In this document: piece after piece, positions 8,136 to 18,765 of the stretch
How positions within the stretch are numbered: the first letter of the stretch is position 1
Layout of the letters: every line of letters begins with the position of its first letter
DNA from: Flavobacterium sp. LHD-80
Lineage (GTDB): Bacteria; Bacteroidota; Bacteroidia; Flavobacteriales; Flavobacteriaceae
DNA length: 64,000 bases
Direction: 5' to 3'
Assembly: GCF_030929605.1 (NCBI RefSeq)
Contig: NZ_JAVFVS010000002.1
Span: 310,001 to 374,000 of the forward strand
Position numbers and translations under genes: made by a program
Notes under the pieces: generated by a model
What the model was told of the DNA's origin: nothing
Seen by the model: the letters and a program-made list of their open reading frames with translations, nothing else
Database searches by the model: none

Positions 8136-11100
8136 TTATTTTAACCAAACCCTCATTAACGAAGATAATTGTTCAACATTAACCGGTTTCGTGATATAAT
8201 CAGACGCGCCAGATTCTATACATCTTTGTCTGTCTCCTTTCATGGCTTTTGCGGTAACGGCAATAATAGTCAGGTCTTTATGTCTGGCATTTTGTCTAAT
8301 GATTTTCATGGTTTCATAACCGTCCATTTCTGGCATCATGATATCCATCAGCACAATATCCATTTTCGCATTCTGATTTAAAATTTCAATAGCCTCATGA
8401 CCGCTTTCGGCACTAATAACGTCTAATCCAAAACGTTCCAAAGCTGTTGTCAACGCAAATAAATTTCGAACATCATCATCTACCAAAAGTACTTTTTTAT
8501 TGATGAGAACATCTTCTTTTAAATAATAAGTTTCAATGAGTTGTTTCATGCTTTCCGGCAAATCTTTGTGTACACGATGCAGGAATAGGGCAGTCTGGTC
8601 AACTAATTCATCAATTGATGTAGCACTTTTTGTAATAATGCTGTGCGCAAATCGGCTGAGTTTGCTACGCTGTTTTTTGTTTACATCGCCGGCAGAATGA
8701 ATAATAATTGCGGTTTCCTGTCCGTTGATATTATTCTCAAGATCAGTTAATAAATCTAATCCATCTGCATCTGGGAGTACTAAGTCTAAGATAATACAAT
8801 CAAATGACTTTTCTTTAATAAGTTCAACTGCATCTTTTGCGGTCAAAGCAGTCGAAATCGAAATATCATCTCCTTCAACGGCTTCGACAATTCTTTTTAA
8901 TTCGGCTTGATTATCATCAACGACTAATAAATTCTTCTCTTTTTTATTTTTAAAATCATGAATGTCGTTAAAAAGTGCCGTCAATAAATCATTTTTGACT
9001 GGCTTAACGAGAAAGTTTCGGGCACCGCGTTTCAAACCTTTGTTTCTTTCATCTTCGCCAGAAATAATATATACTGGAATATGGCGCAACGTAAAATCAG
9101 TTTTCAATCGGTCCAAAATTTTCCAACCGCTCGTATCCGGCATATTTAGATCCATCGTAATCGCATGAGGTTGAAACTGATTGATGTAGTCAATTACATC
9201 ATTTCCTTTAGTAGTCACCACAGCTTTAATATCATGCTGATGCGCTCTTTCAAGTAAAATTTTGGCAAAAGTCAAATTGTCTTCAGCAATTAGAAGTACT
9301 TTGTCGTCTGGTTTTATGATTCCACGGTCGTCTCCAACTTCATCAGCAAAATACAAATCAATATCCGACTTGTTGAAACTTGAAGAAGGAAGTGATTTTA
9401 AGCGGCTTTTTCCGGCGTGTAGCACATTTGTTTCTTCATTGACGCTGATGTCTTCAATTTCAGCAATATGAACAAATTTAAGAGGCAAAAACAAGGTGAA
9501 TTTACTTCCAATACTAGTATCACTTTCTAATTCGATGCTTCCTCCCAATAAGTCAGATAAACCACGGCTGATCGATAATCCTAAACCAGTTCCTCCATAT
9601 TTACGGCTTGTAGAGCCTTCTGCCTGTTGAAAGGCTTCAAAAATGATGTTTTGTTTTTCTTTTGAGATTCCGATTCCAGTATCCGAAATTTCGAAAGCGA
9701 CTACAGCTTCAGCATTTTCTAGACTTGTATTTTTGGTTTTCCAGTTATTATCAGCTTTATAAATATTCAGTTTAACCGAACCTTTTTCAGTGAATTTGAA
9801 GGAGTTAGACAAAAGATTTTTTAGAATCTGATTTAGTCGCTGTGAATCGGTTTCCATTACTTCAGGAAGATTCGCATCCATAAAGATTTCAAAATTAAGA
9901 TGTTTTGCCTGCGAAATAGGGTTGAAGGTAGACTCCACAAATCGACTGATTTCGGCAAAACTAATCGGGTTATAATCGACAGAAATATAACCAGATTCAA
10001 TTTTAGAAAGATCCAGAATATCATTAATCAGCTGAATTAAGTCATCACCGCATGAATTAATGGTTTTGGCAAACTGAATTTGTTTTTCGGATAAATTTCC
10101 ATCGCGGTTGGCGATTAATTCGTTGGCTAAAATCTGTAAACTGTTCAGAGGTGTACGCAACTCATGAGACATATTCGCCAGGAATTCCGATTTGTATTTT
10201 GAAGTCAATGTAAGCTGATCTGCTTTTTCTTCCAAAGCTTTTCGCGCAACCTCAACCTCTTGGTTTTTAAGTTCCACTTCTTCTTTTTGATTGGCTAGCA
10301 GAATGGCTTTTTCTTCTAATTCTTCGTTGGTGTTTTTTAATACTTCCTGCTGACTTTTTAACTCGCTTGCCAAAGATTGAGATTGTACCAATAATTCCTC
10401 AGTTCTTGAATTCGATTCAATCGTATTCAGTACAATTCCGATACTTTCTGTCAAACCTTCAAGGAAATCTAAGTGTGTCTGATTAAACGTATCAAGAGAA
10501 GCCAATTCAATAACCGCTTTAAGTCGGCCCTCAAAAAGAACAGGAAGAATAATTACGTCTTGTGGTTTTGCATCGCCAAGACCCGAATTAATTCGGATGT
10601 AATCTTTAGGAACATTACTTAAAATAATACGCTCTTTTTCGATTGCAACCTGACCAATAAGTCCTTCGCCCATTGCGTATTGCGTCATTGAATCTTTACG
10701 TTTGATGTAAGCATATGAAGCAATTAAATTCAGTTTTGAGTCCATGAATTCTTCGTCTTCTTCCAAAATATAGAAAAGTCCGTGCTGTGCAGTTACTACG
10801 GCAGCAAGTTCTGAAAGAATCTTTTTTGTAACGGCATTAAGTTCTTTTTGACCTTGAAGCATCTGCGTAAATTTAGCTAAATTCGATTTCAGCCAGTCTT
10901 GTTCCTGATTACGCAATGTGGTTGCTTTAAGATTATAAATCATTTGATTAATAGTGTCTTTAAGTGCTTCAACTTCACCTTTTGCTTCAACACCAATTGT
11001 TCGCGTTAAATCTCCCTGTGTTACCGCCGATGCCACTTCAGAAATCGCACGTACTTGCGTAGTAAGATTCGCCGCTAGCTGATTTACGTTTTCCGTCAAG

Positions 11101-14100
11101 TTTTTCCAAGTTCCCGAAGCTCCTGGAACATTCGCTTGTCCGCCCAGTTTTCCTTCCGCACCAACTTCACGGGCAACTGTTGTTACCTGATCAGAGAAAG
11201 TGGCGAGCGTATCAATCATTTCGTTGATGGTATCAGTTAATTGCGCTACTTCGCCTTTTGCATCAATTGATAATTTTTGTTTTAAGTTTCCTTTTGCAAC
11301 AGAAGTTACAACTTTCGCAATTCCACGAACCTGACCTGTTAAGTTAGACGCCATTACGTTAACGGAATCCGTTAAATCTTTCCAAGTTCCGGCAACACCT
11401 TTTACTTCCGATTGTCCTCCCAATTTTCCTTCGGTACCAACCTCACGCGCTACACGTGTTACTTCAGAAGCAAACGAATTCAACTGTTCCACCATCGTGT
11501 TGAAAGTGTTTTTCAAATCGAGGATTTCACCTTTTACGTCAACGGTAATTTGTTTTGAAAGGTCGCCATTTGCAACGGCTTTGGTTACATCGGCAATATT
11601 ACGAACCTGGCCAGTTAAGTTCGATGCCATTTGGTTAACCGAATCCGTTAAATCTTTCCAAGTTCCAGCAACTCCGGGAACGAAGGCTTGTCCGCCCAGT
11701 TTTCCGTCAGTTCCAACCTCACGCGCCACACGAGTTACCTCGGAAGCAAAAGCACGAAGCTGATCCACCATCGTATTTACGGTTTCTTTCAATTGCAGAA
11801 TCTCTCCACGAACGTCAGCCGTAATTTTTTTCGACATATCTCCGTTGGCAACGGCAATGGTTACCTCGGCGATATTACGAACCTGAGTGGTTAAGTTACC
11901 CGCCATTTGATTCACCGAATCTGTTAAATCTTTCCAAGTTCCAGCAACTCCGGGTACATTGGCTTGTCCTCCCAATTTTCCTTCGGTACCAACTTCACGC
12001 GCCACACGAGTTACCTCTGAGGCAAATTCACGAAGCTGATCCACCATTGTGTTCAAGGTTTCTTTTAATTGAAGAATTTCCCCGCGCACGTCAACTGTAA
12101 TTTTTCGGGACATATCTCCATTTGCAACGGCAATCGCCACATCGGCAATATTACGAACCTGAGCAGTAAGGTTTCCAGCCATTTGATTCACCGAATCGGT
12201 TAAATCTTTCCAGGTTCCTGCAACTCCGGGAACGTTAGCTTGTCCTCCCAGTTTTCCTTCTGTTCCAACTTCTCGAGAAACCCTTGTAACCTCCGAAGCA
12301 AAGCCTCGAAGCTGATCCACCATGGTATTAATTGTATTTTTTAACTCTAAGATTTCTCCTTTTACGTCAACCGTAATCTGGAGTGATAAATCTCCTTTTG
12401 CAACCGCAGTTGTTACTTCGGCAATATTTCGAACTTGTCCAGTAAGATTCGATGCCATTTGGTTTACCGAATCCGTTAAATCTTTCCATGTTCCACCAAC
12501 ACCTTCAACTTGTGCTTGTCCGCCCAGTTTTCCTTCGGTACCAACCTCACGCGCTACACGAGTTACCTCGGAAGCAAATGAGTTAAGCTGCCCCACCATT
12601 GTATTAATGGTATTTTTAAGCTCTAGAATTTCTCCTTTAGTATCAACCGTAATTTGGCGCGATAAATCGCCTTTTGCCACTGCTGTTGTTACCTCAGCGA
12701 TGTTACGTACTTGTCCGGTTAAGTTGGATGCCATTTGGTTAACAGAATCGGTCAAATCTTTCCACGTTCCACCAACACCTTTTACTTTTGCCTGACCGCC
12801 TAATTTTCCTTCTGTACCAACCTCAAGTGCCACACGGGTAACCTCAGAAGAGAAGGAATTCAACTGATCCACCATCGTGTTGATGGTTTTCTTCAATTCA
12901 AGGATTTCTCCTTCGGCGACCGCTGTAATTTTTTTCGATAAATCTCCATTTGCTACGGCCGTCGTTACCTCGGCAATGTTACGAACTTGTCCAGTAAGAT
13001 TCGATGCCATTTGGTTCACCGAATCGGTTAAATCTTTCCATGTTCCACCAACACCTTTTACTTTGGCCTGACCACCCAGTTTTCCTTCAGAACCTACCTC
13101 ACGCGCCACACGAGTTACCTCAGAACCGAATGAGTTTAGCTGATCCACCATGGTATTGATGGTATTTTTTAGTTCAAGGATTTCTCCTTCAACGTTTACA
13201 GTAATTTTTTTAGATAAATCGCCTTTTGCTACGGCAGTTGTAACCTCGGCAATATTACGTACTTGTCCGGTTAAGTTGGAGGCCATTTGGTTTACAGAAT
13301 CGGTCAAATCTTTCCAAACTCCACCCACACCTCGCACTTTTGCCTGACCTCCCAGTTTTCCTTCAGAACCTACTTCACGTGATACACGTGTAACCTCAGA
13401 AGAGAAGGAATTCAGCTGATCCACCATGGTATTAATTGTATCTTTTAACTCTAAGATTTCTCCTTTTACGTCAACGGTAATTTTTTTAGATAAATCTCCT
13501 TTTGCTACCGCGGTTGTTACATCGGCAATATTTCGTACTTGTCCGGTAAGATTCGATGCCATTTGATTCACCGAATCGGTTAAATCTTTCCAAGTTCCAC
13601 CAACACCTTTTACTTGTGCTTGACCGCCCAATTTCCCTTCGGTACCAACTTCACGCGCCACACGTGTAACCTCAGAAGAAAAAGAGTTCAGCTGATCCAC
13701 CATCGTATTAATGGTATTTTTTAATTCTTGGATTTCTCCTTTTACGTCAACGGTAATTTTTTTGGATAAATCTCCTTTTGCCACCGCGGTTGTTACATCG
13801 GCAATGTTACGCACCTGACCAGTAAGGTTACTCGCCATTTTATTTACAGAATCGGTCAAATCTTTCCAAACACCACCAACACCACGCACTTTTGCCTGAC
13901 CTCCCAATTTTCCTTCGGTACCAACTTCACGCGCCACACGCGTAACCTCCATCGAAAAGAGGTTCAGCTGTTTCACCATTCCGTTTACCTCTTTGGCAAT
14001 TCTAAGAAATTCCCCCTGCAATGGATTTCCTTCAATAGCTAAAGGCATTTCCTGAGAAAGATTCCCTTTTGCAACCGATGTAATTACGTGCGCAATTTCA

Positions 14101-14510
14101 ATCGTTGGGTGAACCAGATCCGAAATCAAAGTATTTACCGAATCAACGCAAGAACTCCATGAACCACGCGCACCGTCAAGCACCACGCGATTGGTTAATT
14201 TTCCCTGTTTACCAATGCTTTTCCCAACCTTTTGAAATTCAAAAACCATTCTTTCATTCAGGTCAATGATTTCATTTAGAGTGTCGCATATCGCTCTTTT
14301 TGTTCCATCTTGATCCGTTGGAAAACGTTGCGAAAAATTACCGTTTTTGACTTTCAGCAAAATCTTCAAAAATTCGGCATCACTGAGAATTGATTCTTCG
14401 GTTTTATTTTTCTTGCTTTTGCGTTCTGCTGTTTGTTCTTCTGTAATAACAGGCAGCGCAATCAGCACGTCATTTTTTGGCGTTTTATTTTTGTGAATTT
14501 TATTTTTCAT
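8136..14510 (-). CDS. Giant poly-HAMP hybrid histidine kinase (13 HAMP, GAF, HisKA, HATPase, 3 REC)
   Basis: 2124 residues with no signal peptide or membrane helix, so soluble. Two divergent HAMP units (about 45-180) are followed by eleven HAMP-plus-linker units of 92 residues each (188-1199), each holding W-K-D-L-T-D-S-V-N and G-D-L-S-x-x-I-T-V motifs. Then come a GAF domain (about 1210-1370), a long coiled coil, HisKA with His1449 in M-S-H-E-L-R-T-P, HATPase_c ([22 protein letters not shown]), and three receivers with Asp1787, Asp1909 and Asp2056. The layout matches the group III (Nik1/Os-1 type) kinases of fungi and their bacterial cousins, where stacked HAMPs sense osmotic or cytosolic signals. 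The stack here is unusually long. Neighbouring free receivers and the REC-kinase are probable partners. All catalytic residues seen look intact. Confidence 0.95.
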   Translation of the reverse strand: MKNKIHKNKTPKNDVLIALPVITEEQTAERKSKKNKTEESILSDAEFLKILLKVKNGNFSQRFPTDQDGTKRAICDTLNEIIDLNERMVFEFQKVGKSIGKQGKLTNRVVLDGARGSWSSCVDSVNTLISDLVHPTIEIAHVITSVAKGNLSQEMPLAIEGNPLQGEFLRIAKEVNGMVKQLNLFSMEVTRVAREVGTEGKLGGQAKVRGVGGVWKDLTDSVNKMASNLTGQVRNIADVTTAVAKGDLSKKITVDVKGEIQELKNTINTMVDQLNSFSSEVTRVAREVGTEGKLGGQAQVKGVGGTWKDLTDSVNQMASNLTGQVRNIADVTTAVAKGDLSKKITVDVKGEILELKDTINTMVDQLNSFSSEVTRVSREVGSEGKLGGQAKVRGVGGVWKDLTDSVNQMASNLTGQVRNIAEVTTAVAKGDLSKKITVNVEGEILELKNTINTMVDQLNSFGSEVTRVAREVGSEGKLGGQAKVKGVGGTWKDLTDSVNQMASNLTGQVRNIAEVTTAVANGDLSKKITAVAEGEILELKKTINTMVDQLNSFSSEVTRVALEVGTEGKLGGQAKVKGVGGTWKDLTDSVNQMASNLTGQVRNIAEVTTAVAKGDLSRQITVDTKGEILELKNTINTMVGQLNSFASEVTRVAREVGTEGKLGGQAQVEGVGGTWKDLTDSVNQMASNLTGQVRNIAEVTTAVAKGDLSLQITVDVKGEILELKNTINTMVDQLRGFASEVTRVSREVGTEGKLGGQANVPGVAGTWKDLTDSVNQMAGNLTAQVRNIADVAIAVANGDMSRKITVDVRGEILQLKETLNTMVDQLREFASEVTRVAREVGTEGKLGGQANVPGVAGTWKDLTDSVNQMAGNLTTQVRNIAEVTIAVANGDMSKKITADVRGEILQLKETVNTMVDQLRAFASEVTRVAREVGTDGKLGGQAFVPGVAGTWKDLTDSVNQMASNLTGQVRNIADVTKAVANGDLSKQITVDVKGEILDLKNTFNTMVEQLNSFASEVTRVAREVGTEGKLGGQSEVKGVAGTWKDLTDSVNVMASNLTGQVRGIAKVVTSVAKGNLKQKLSIDAKGEVAQLTDTINEMIDTLATFSDQVTTVAREVGAEGKLGGQANVPGASGTWKNLTENVNQLAANLTTQVRAISEVASAVTQGDLTRTIGVEAKGEVEALKDTINQMIYNLKATTLRNQEQDWLKSNLAKFTQMLQGQKELNAVTKKILSELAAVVTAQHGLFYILEEDEEFMDSKLNLIASYAYIKRKDSMTQYAMGEGLIGQVAIEKERIILSNVPKDYIRINSGLGDAKPQDVIILPVLFEGRLKAVIELASLDTFNQTHLDFLEGLTESIGIVLNTIESNSRTEELLVQSQSLASELKSQQEVLKNTNEELEEKAILLANQKEEVELKNQEVEVARKALEEKADQLTLTSKYKSEFLANMSHELRTPLNSLQILANELIANRDGNLSEKQIQFAKTINSCGDDLIQLINDILDLSKIESGYISVDYNPISFAEISRFVESTFNPISQAKHLNFEIFMDANLPEVMETDSQRLNQILKNLLSNSFKFTEKGSVKLNIYKADNNWKTKNTSLENAEAVVAFEISDTGIGISKEKQNIIFEAFQQAEGSTSRKYGGTGLGLSISRGLSDLLGGSIELESDTSIGSKFTLFLPLKFVHIAEIEDISVNEETNVLHAGKSRLKSLPSSSFNKSDIDLYFADEVGDDRGIIKPDDKVLLIAEDNLTFAKILLERAHQHDIKAVVTTKGNDVIDYINQFQPHAITMDLNMPDTSGWKILDRLKTDFTLRHIPVYIISGEDERNKGLKRGARNFLVKPVKNDLLTALFNDIHDFKNKKEKNLLVVDDNQAELKRIVEAVEGDDISISTALTAKDAVELIKEKSFDCIILDLVLPDADGLDLLTDLENNINGQETAIIIHSAGDVNKKQRSKLSRFAHSIITKSATSIDELVDQTALFLHRVHKDLPESMKQLIETYYLKEDVLINKKVLLVDDDVRNLFALTTALERFGLDVISAESGHEAIEILNQNAKMDIVLMDIMMPEMDGYETMKIIRQNARHKDLTIIAVTAKAMKGDRQRCIESGASDYITKPVNVEQLSSLMRVWLK
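10914..13949 (-). repeat. Eleven tandem 276-bp coding repeats (HAMP units)
   Basis: Inside the giant kinase, eleven units of 276 bp (92 codons) follow one another without gaps. Copies in the middle are most alike, while the first and last are more divergent, and many differences are synonymous. The linker comes in recurring variants, K-V-K-G-V-G-G-T-W in units toward the amino terminus and N-V-P-G-V-A-G-T-W toward the carboxy terminus, which suggests block duplication. Confidence 0.93.
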
Positions 14511-14556
14511 AATTGGTGGCGTTGCAGCAGGTTTAGTTTTTTGGCGATTGGAGGTT

Positions 14557-14598
14557 AATTGATAATTGTGAATTGATAATTGTGAATTGATAATTGTG
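14557..14598 (+). repeat. 14-bp tandem repeat x3, with inverted partners to 14672
   Basis: aattgataattgtg occurs three times in a row in the gap between the giant kinase and the receiver gene. The following bases (to 14672) contain aattgttaat and two inverted attaacaatt copies, so the gap can form AT-rich hairpins. It separates the giant kinase from its upstream operon neighbour and may hold its promoter or a slippage-prone spacer. Confidence 0.75.
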
Positions 14599-14675
14599 AA
14601 TTGTCAATTATTAATTGTTAATGTGAGTTTTTGATTTTTCATTTACAATTAACAATTCATAATTAACAATTGTTT

Positions 14676-15107
14676 TTACACGTTTTCATTCAATAAAATT
14701 TTCCTTAGATGAAATTGCACGAAAGCATCCATGGAATCTGATCTTTTTGTGTTGTCTGTATAATTCAGCGGTTTTATTATGTATCCTGAAATTCCTAAGT
14801 TTTCGGCAGTTTCACGATCACTGCTTTCAGACGAAGTTGTCATTATAAATACTTTTAAATCTTTTAGTTTTTCGTCCGCTCTAAGGATTCTTAAAAACTC
14901 AATTCCGTTCATTTTTGGCATATTAATATCTAGCAGAATAACATCTGGAATTAGCGGATTGTCAGTTTTTCGTAGCATTTGAAGTGCTTCTAGACCATTA
15001 TATGCAGTATGAAGATCATATTTGATCTCCAGCTTTTTCAGTGAACGTTCTACTGATATCGTGTCTAGCTCATCATCTTCAATTAATAAAATATTAGGCT
15101 TTCTCAT
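14676..15107 (-). CDS. Single-domain response regulator (Rcp1-like)
   Basis: 143 residues from the ATG at 15107, chosen because the frame's earlier start (15152) would overlap the preceding kinase by nearly 60 bases and adds a non-conserved tail, whereas M-R-K-P-N-I-L-L-I-E-D-D begins exactly at the first receiver strand. The acidic triad is E-D-D (10-12), the phospho-acceptor is Asp60 in V-I-L-L-D-I-N-M-P-K, followed by T-T switch residues and I-I-K-P-L. The extended D-D-E-L-D-x-x-S-V-E start is typical of Rcp1-like regulators that serve phytochrome-type kinases. It overlaps the end of the CHASE3 kinase gene by 14 bases, so the two are translationally coupled and very probably a cognate pair. 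Confidence 0.92.
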   Translation of the reverse strand: MRKPNILLIEDDELDTISVERSLKKLEIKYDLHTAYNGLEALQMLRKTDNPLIPDVILLDINMPKMNGIEFLRILRADEKLKDLKVFIMTTSSESSDRETAENLGISGYIIKPLNYTDNTKRSDSMDAFVQFHLRKILLNENV

Positions 15108-16554
15108 ACTGTTTGTTATTTCGCCAAGTGAAAGTAAATGTGGTTCCTTCACCTAATTTTGATTCGACATGAATAGTTTCTCCTTGGTCGTCAATGATTT
15201 TTTTGACAATGGCAAGTCCCACGCCGGTACTTTCCATTTCGTTTTTCTCTCGGAGCGTTTGGAAAATTTCAAATATCTTTTGGTGGTATTCTTCATCAAT
15301 TCCAATTCCGTTGTCTTTTACTGAAAACTCATAAATGTTGTTCACTTTTATGCACTTTATTTCGATAAATGGATTTTCAGGTTTCGAATATTTAACCGCA
15401 TTGCTAATTAAATTTGAAAAAAGCTGTTCGAGTTTTAAGCGTTCTGTAACAAGTTCTGGCAGATTAATTATTTCAAGTTTAAATTCTCTCGGAACTATTG
15501 ATTGGGCAATTTCATGAACAAGTGCATTTGTATCAACAATTTCGGGAGAAGTTTTACGGTTGATTCGGGCGTAATCTAAAAGCCCGTTAATCAAAGCTTC
15601 CATGCGCTGTGTTCTTTTCGGAATAATATTCAAGTAATTTCTAAGAGCAGGAGAGAGTTCGCTTGACAAATCTTCTTCAATCCAGCTGATTACATTGTAA
15701 ATTCCTCGAAGTGGCGCTTTTAAATCGTGCGAAACGACGTAGGCAAACTTGTTGAGTTCTTCATTTTTGTTTTCCAATTCCTGAATATTTTTTTCAAGAC
15801 GGCGCGACATTATATTTAAAGATGATGCAAGGGCACTCAGTTCATCATTTTTATAATCTTGAACAATGGTAAAACGGCCTTTCGAAATCGTATCAGCCAC
15901 ACGTACCATCGAATTGATTCGTTTTGTAATCATCATGACGATGTAAGCCGTGCTGCATATTCCGATAAAAATGGTGAGCGTTAAAAATACCAACGAATAG
16001 TTTCTGGCATTATTTAAAGAATGCAAAAGCATTTCGCTATGATGGGTGCGCGTTTTGTATTCAATTTTATCAAATGTTTTAAACTTTTGGGCAATAGAAT
16101 CGTTGATGTTTTTTCCAATATGCTTTTTGAATTTATTTTCTAAAAGATATTGATAAGCTACCGCATTTTCTCTTCTTGCTCTAATTAATTCAGAAGTAAA
16201 TGAGAGCCACTCACCGTGAAGAACACTTATCGAATCTAAAATCGAAGACTGAATCTGATTACTGTCAATAAGCGTATGTTGTTCTACAAAATAACCAGGT
16301 ACTTTTTCTATACCACTATAATAAGGAGCTAAATAAGTACTGTCACTAGTCAATAAATAACCTCTTACAGCACTTTGCATTTGTAAAATGGCCCTATGTG
16401 TTTTATTTGAATTGCGAATTACGGCTTCTGATTTTGAAAGAAACTGAGAGTTTTGATTTACCTTCAACGACAGTCTGTAATTAGTATACGAATCTGCAGC
16501 AGAAAGCAAAATGATAAACGTAAAGGCTAAAATTATTTGCGTGGATAATTTCAT
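15094..16554 (-). CDS. CHASE3-HAMP sensor histidine kinase
   Basis: 486 residues. A first membrane helix (about 7-22), an extracytoplasmic CHASE3 domain (about 35-185) with the typical M-Q-S-A-V-R-G-Y-L-L-T-S-D, a second membrane helix (about 187-209), HAMP (about 210-260), a short coiled coil, HisKA with His276 in V-V-S-H-D-L-K-A-P-L, and HATPase_c with N-L-I-S-N-A-V-K-Y, D-N-G-I-G-I and S-T-G-V-G-L-A. The CHASE3 domain senses an unknown signal outside the cytoplasmic membrane. This is the only membrane sensor in the five-gene cluster, so it may be the input for the relay that ends in the giant kinase. The next gene, a receiver, overlaps its stop by 14 bases. Confidence 0.94.
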   Translation of the reverse strand: MKLSTQIILAFTFIILLSAADSYTNYRLSLKVNQNSQFLSKSEAVIRNSNKTHRAILQMQSAVRGYLLTSDSTYLAPYYSGIEKVPGYFVEQHTLIDSNQIQSSILDSISVLHGEWLSFTSELIRARRENAVAYQYLLENKFKKHIGKNINDSIAQKFKTFDKIEYKTRTHHSEMLLHSLNNARNYSLVFLTLTIFIGICSTAYIVMMITKRINSMVRVADTISKGRFTIVQDYKNDELSALASSLNIMSRRLEKNIQELENKNEELNKFAYVVSHDLKAPLRGIYNVISWIEEDLSSELSPALRNYLNIIPKRTQRMEALINGLLDYARINRKTSPEIVDTNALVHEIAQSIVPREFKLEIINLPELVTERLKLEQLFSNLISNAVKYSKPENPFIEIKCIKVNNIYEFSVKDNGIGIDEEYHQKIFEIFQTLREKNEMESTGVGLAIVKKIIDDQGETIHVESKLGEGTTFTFTWRNNKQYEKA

Positions 16555-16638
16555 TGTTTTTCTCTTAAGAAAACCGCATTAAACAATAAAAAACAACTTA
16601 TTTGAAAATGGGCATATTTTGCATTTTTGAAAAATTTA

Positions 16639-17016
16639 CTATATCGTGAAATCACTTATAATTTTCTTTAGTTCATTAAAATCACTAGGTTTCGAGATAA
16701 ATTCTTTTGCACCGTAACTTCTGGCTTTTAGTTTTGTTTCTTCAAATTGAGATGTAGAAAAAACAACAACCGGAATATCTTGAATGAGTTTTTGCGCCTT
16801 AATTGCCGTTAAAAACTCAAAACCTGACATGATTGGCATGTTCAAATCAAGGAATATGATATCTGGACTAAGCTCTTGACTAATTAGTTTGTTAAGCGCT
16901 TCAACTGAGTTGTGCATTGCCGTATAATCAGCATCTGAGACGGCCTGTAGCGCTTCCATGAAAAATTCGCAATCGTCAACATCATCGTCAATTTGCAGTA
17001 TATTTTTATAAATCAT
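16639..17016 (-). CDS. Single-domain response regulator
   Basis: 125 residues, one receiver domain. D-D-D at 10-12, phospho-acceptor Asp57 in I-I-F-L-D-L-N-M-P, S-T-S switch region and I-S-K-P near 110. There is no DNA-binding or enzymatic output. It is the first gene of the minus-strand phosphorelay cluster and lies 84 bases ahead of the CHASE3 kinase. It probably acts as a phosphate sink or shuttle in that relay. Confidence 0.92.
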   Translation of the reverse strand: MIYKNILQIDDDVDDCEFFMEALQAVSDADYTAMHNSVEALNKLISQELSPDIIFLDLNMPIMSGFEFLTAIKAQKLIQDIPVVVFSTSQFEETKLKARSYGAKEFISKPSDFNELKKIISDFTI

Positions 17017-17532
17017 ATATGTTTTTGGTTTAAGTAGAAAATGATAATTTTTTGAATCGCATTTTTTTTGGTGAAATAGAGGTCAATTCAAAAAACTTAA
17101 AAAAAAATAAATCGGTGAATTTATTAATCAATTTTGGCGCTTACTGATAATTAAATGCATCATTATTTGCGCGTGTGCAATCTTCGAGATTGAAATGGGG
17201 AACACAGCTGTATTTTGTAACCGAAATTAAAAAACCAACAGTGCGTATTTTGAAGTAAAAATGTTTCATAGAATTCAGAATTTTTGGTGTTAATTCATCT
17301 ATGAAAGTATAAATAAGATTTTCCTTTCGTTTACATGATTTTGGCGCAATGTTATATAATTATCATCTCATTTTATAATTTGAACATATTTGATGATTTT
17401 GAATTTGTAAAATTTTCTATTAAGTTTATAATCAGTTTGTTTGCTTCTAAATTTTATTTTGAAGAAGTTTTTTATTTTAAAATTTGGAAAGAAGACAATC
17501 TAAAAACGACAAATAATTTAATACACTTGAAA
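17017..17532. other. Non-coding divergent intergenic region
   Basis: About 516 bases between the minus-strand relay and the plus-strand serine hydrolase. A plus-strand frame is open from 17335, but its translation is rich in F, I, Y and N, lacks a family match, and precedes an excellent signal peptide at 17533, so I take it as a 5' leader. No hairpin with a T tail and no consensus promoter stood out. Confidence 0.55.
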
Positions 17533-18723
17533 ATGAAAAAAATGTTATTAATTATTTTTTTCGCTGGTATTGTTGGAAGTACGGCACAAAATTATGTTTT
17601 AATAAAAAAGCTTGACGGAAGCACGATTTCTTCAGATAGTCTTACCAAAAAAATAGAACAGCTAATGAAAAACGGAGACGTAAAAGGTTTGGGCGTTGCT
17701 GTTTTTAATTCGAAAAAACCAGTTTATATTAAAACTTTTGGATACAGTGATGTAGAAAATAAAAAGCAATTGCAATTGCAGACCAATTTATACGGCGCGT
17801 CATTTAGCAAGGCGGTTTTTGCGGTTTTGGTATTAAAACTGGTTGAAGAAGGAGTTTTAGATTTAGATAAACCACTTCAAAGTTATCTTCCAAAACCAAT
17901 TTATGAGTACGAACATAAAGTTTGGCATGAAGATTATAAAGATTTGAAAGACAGTCCGCAATATACAAAAGTAACTGCCAGAATGTGTCTTGATCACACT
18001 GCCGGATTCCCAAATTGGCGCTGGTTTGAATCGGATGAAAAATTACGTATCAAATTTGAACCGGGAACTCGTTATAGTTATTCAGGAGAAGGTTTAACGT
18101 ATCTTCAGGTTGTAATTGAGAAAATTACCGGAAAACCTTTAGAAGATTTGGCTCAAGAAAAGATATTCAAACCGCTCGGAATGACTTCGTCCAGTTATAA
18201 ATGGCAACCGCAATTTGAAAAAGATTACGCCTACGGATATGATACAGAAGGAAAAAAACAGGAAAAAGATAAAGATAATGCGCCAAGAGGGGCAGGAACG
18301 CTAGAAACAACTTTTGAAGATTATAGCAAGTTTATTACTGCAATTTTGAACAAAAAAATTCTGAAAGCAAAATCATATAAGGAAATGTTCAGTCCGCAGA
18401 TTCGGATTCATTCTAAAAACCAATTTGGCCCTGGAGCATTGGAAGATGGAAATTGGAATGACAAAATTGAACTTTCCTACGGTCTGGGATGGGGCGTTTT
18501 GAAATCACCATACGGCGTTGGTGCTTTTAAAGAAGGACAGGGTTCTGGTTTTCAAAATTACAGCATTGTTTACCCTGAAAAAGGAATTGGAATGCTTATA
18601 ATGTCTAACAGTTACCCTACAAGTGGCATAATAAAATATTTACTAGAAACCGGAATTGCAGATACCTATACGCCATGGGAATGGGATCAATATATTCCGT
18701 ATGATGCTAAAAAAGGGTTGTAA
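17533..18723 (+). CDS. Secreted serine hydrolase of the beta-lactamase (class C/AmpC-like) superfamily
   Basis: 396 residues from the ATG at 17533. This start gives a classic signal peptide (M-K-K-M-L-L-I-I-F-F-A-G...G-S-T-A-Q). The nucleophile motif S-x-x-K is S90-F-S-K93, and a Y-S-Y-S-G-E-G segment occupies the place of the Y-x-N motif (the Asn is replaced). An E-G-Q-G-S-G-F segment near the end corresponds to the H/K-x-G region. The family includes D-amino-acid peptidases, esterases and true lactamases; the altered second motif and lack of a resistance context argue for a peptidase or esterase rather than a resistance enzyme. The upstream extension is rejected as leader. It has no operon partner except the methyltransferase remnant 42 bases later. 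Confidence 0.88.
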   Translation: MKKMLLIIFFAGIVGSTAQNYVLIKKLDGSTISSDSLTKKIEQLMKNGDVKGLGVAVFNSKKPVYIKTFGYSDVENKKQLQLQTNLYGASFSKAVFAVLVLKLVEEGVLDLDKPLQSYLPKPIYEYEHKVWHEDYKDLKDSPQYTKVTARMCLDHTAGFPNWRWFESDEKLRIKFEPGTRYSYSGEGLTYLQVVIEKITGKPLEDLAQEKIFKPLGMTSSSYKWQPQFEKDYAYGYDTEGKKQEKDKDNAPRGAGTLETTFEDYSKFITAILNKKILKAKSYKEMFSPQIRIHSKNQFGPGALEDGNWNDKIELSYGLGWGVLKSPYGVGAFKEGQGSGFQNYSIVYPEKGIGMLIMSNSYPTSGIIKYLLETGIADTYTPWEWDQYIPYDAKKGL

Positions 18724-18765
18724 ATAATTTGAGATATTCTTAAATTTATAAAAACAGAAACAATC

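Noticed and set aside
11497..13347. Series of plus-strand frames with a common motif (S-F-H-V-P-P-T-P)
   Set aside because: They are the reverse reading of the HAMP repeats and recur only because the repeats do.
10914..13949. Regular direct repeats that could suggest a repeat array
   Set aside because: Unit length is 276 bp, fully coding and without spacers; it is a protein-domain repeat, not CRISPR.
17335..17532. Amino-terminal extension of the serine hydrolase
   Set aside because: Low-complexity and would bury the signal peptide that starts at 17533.
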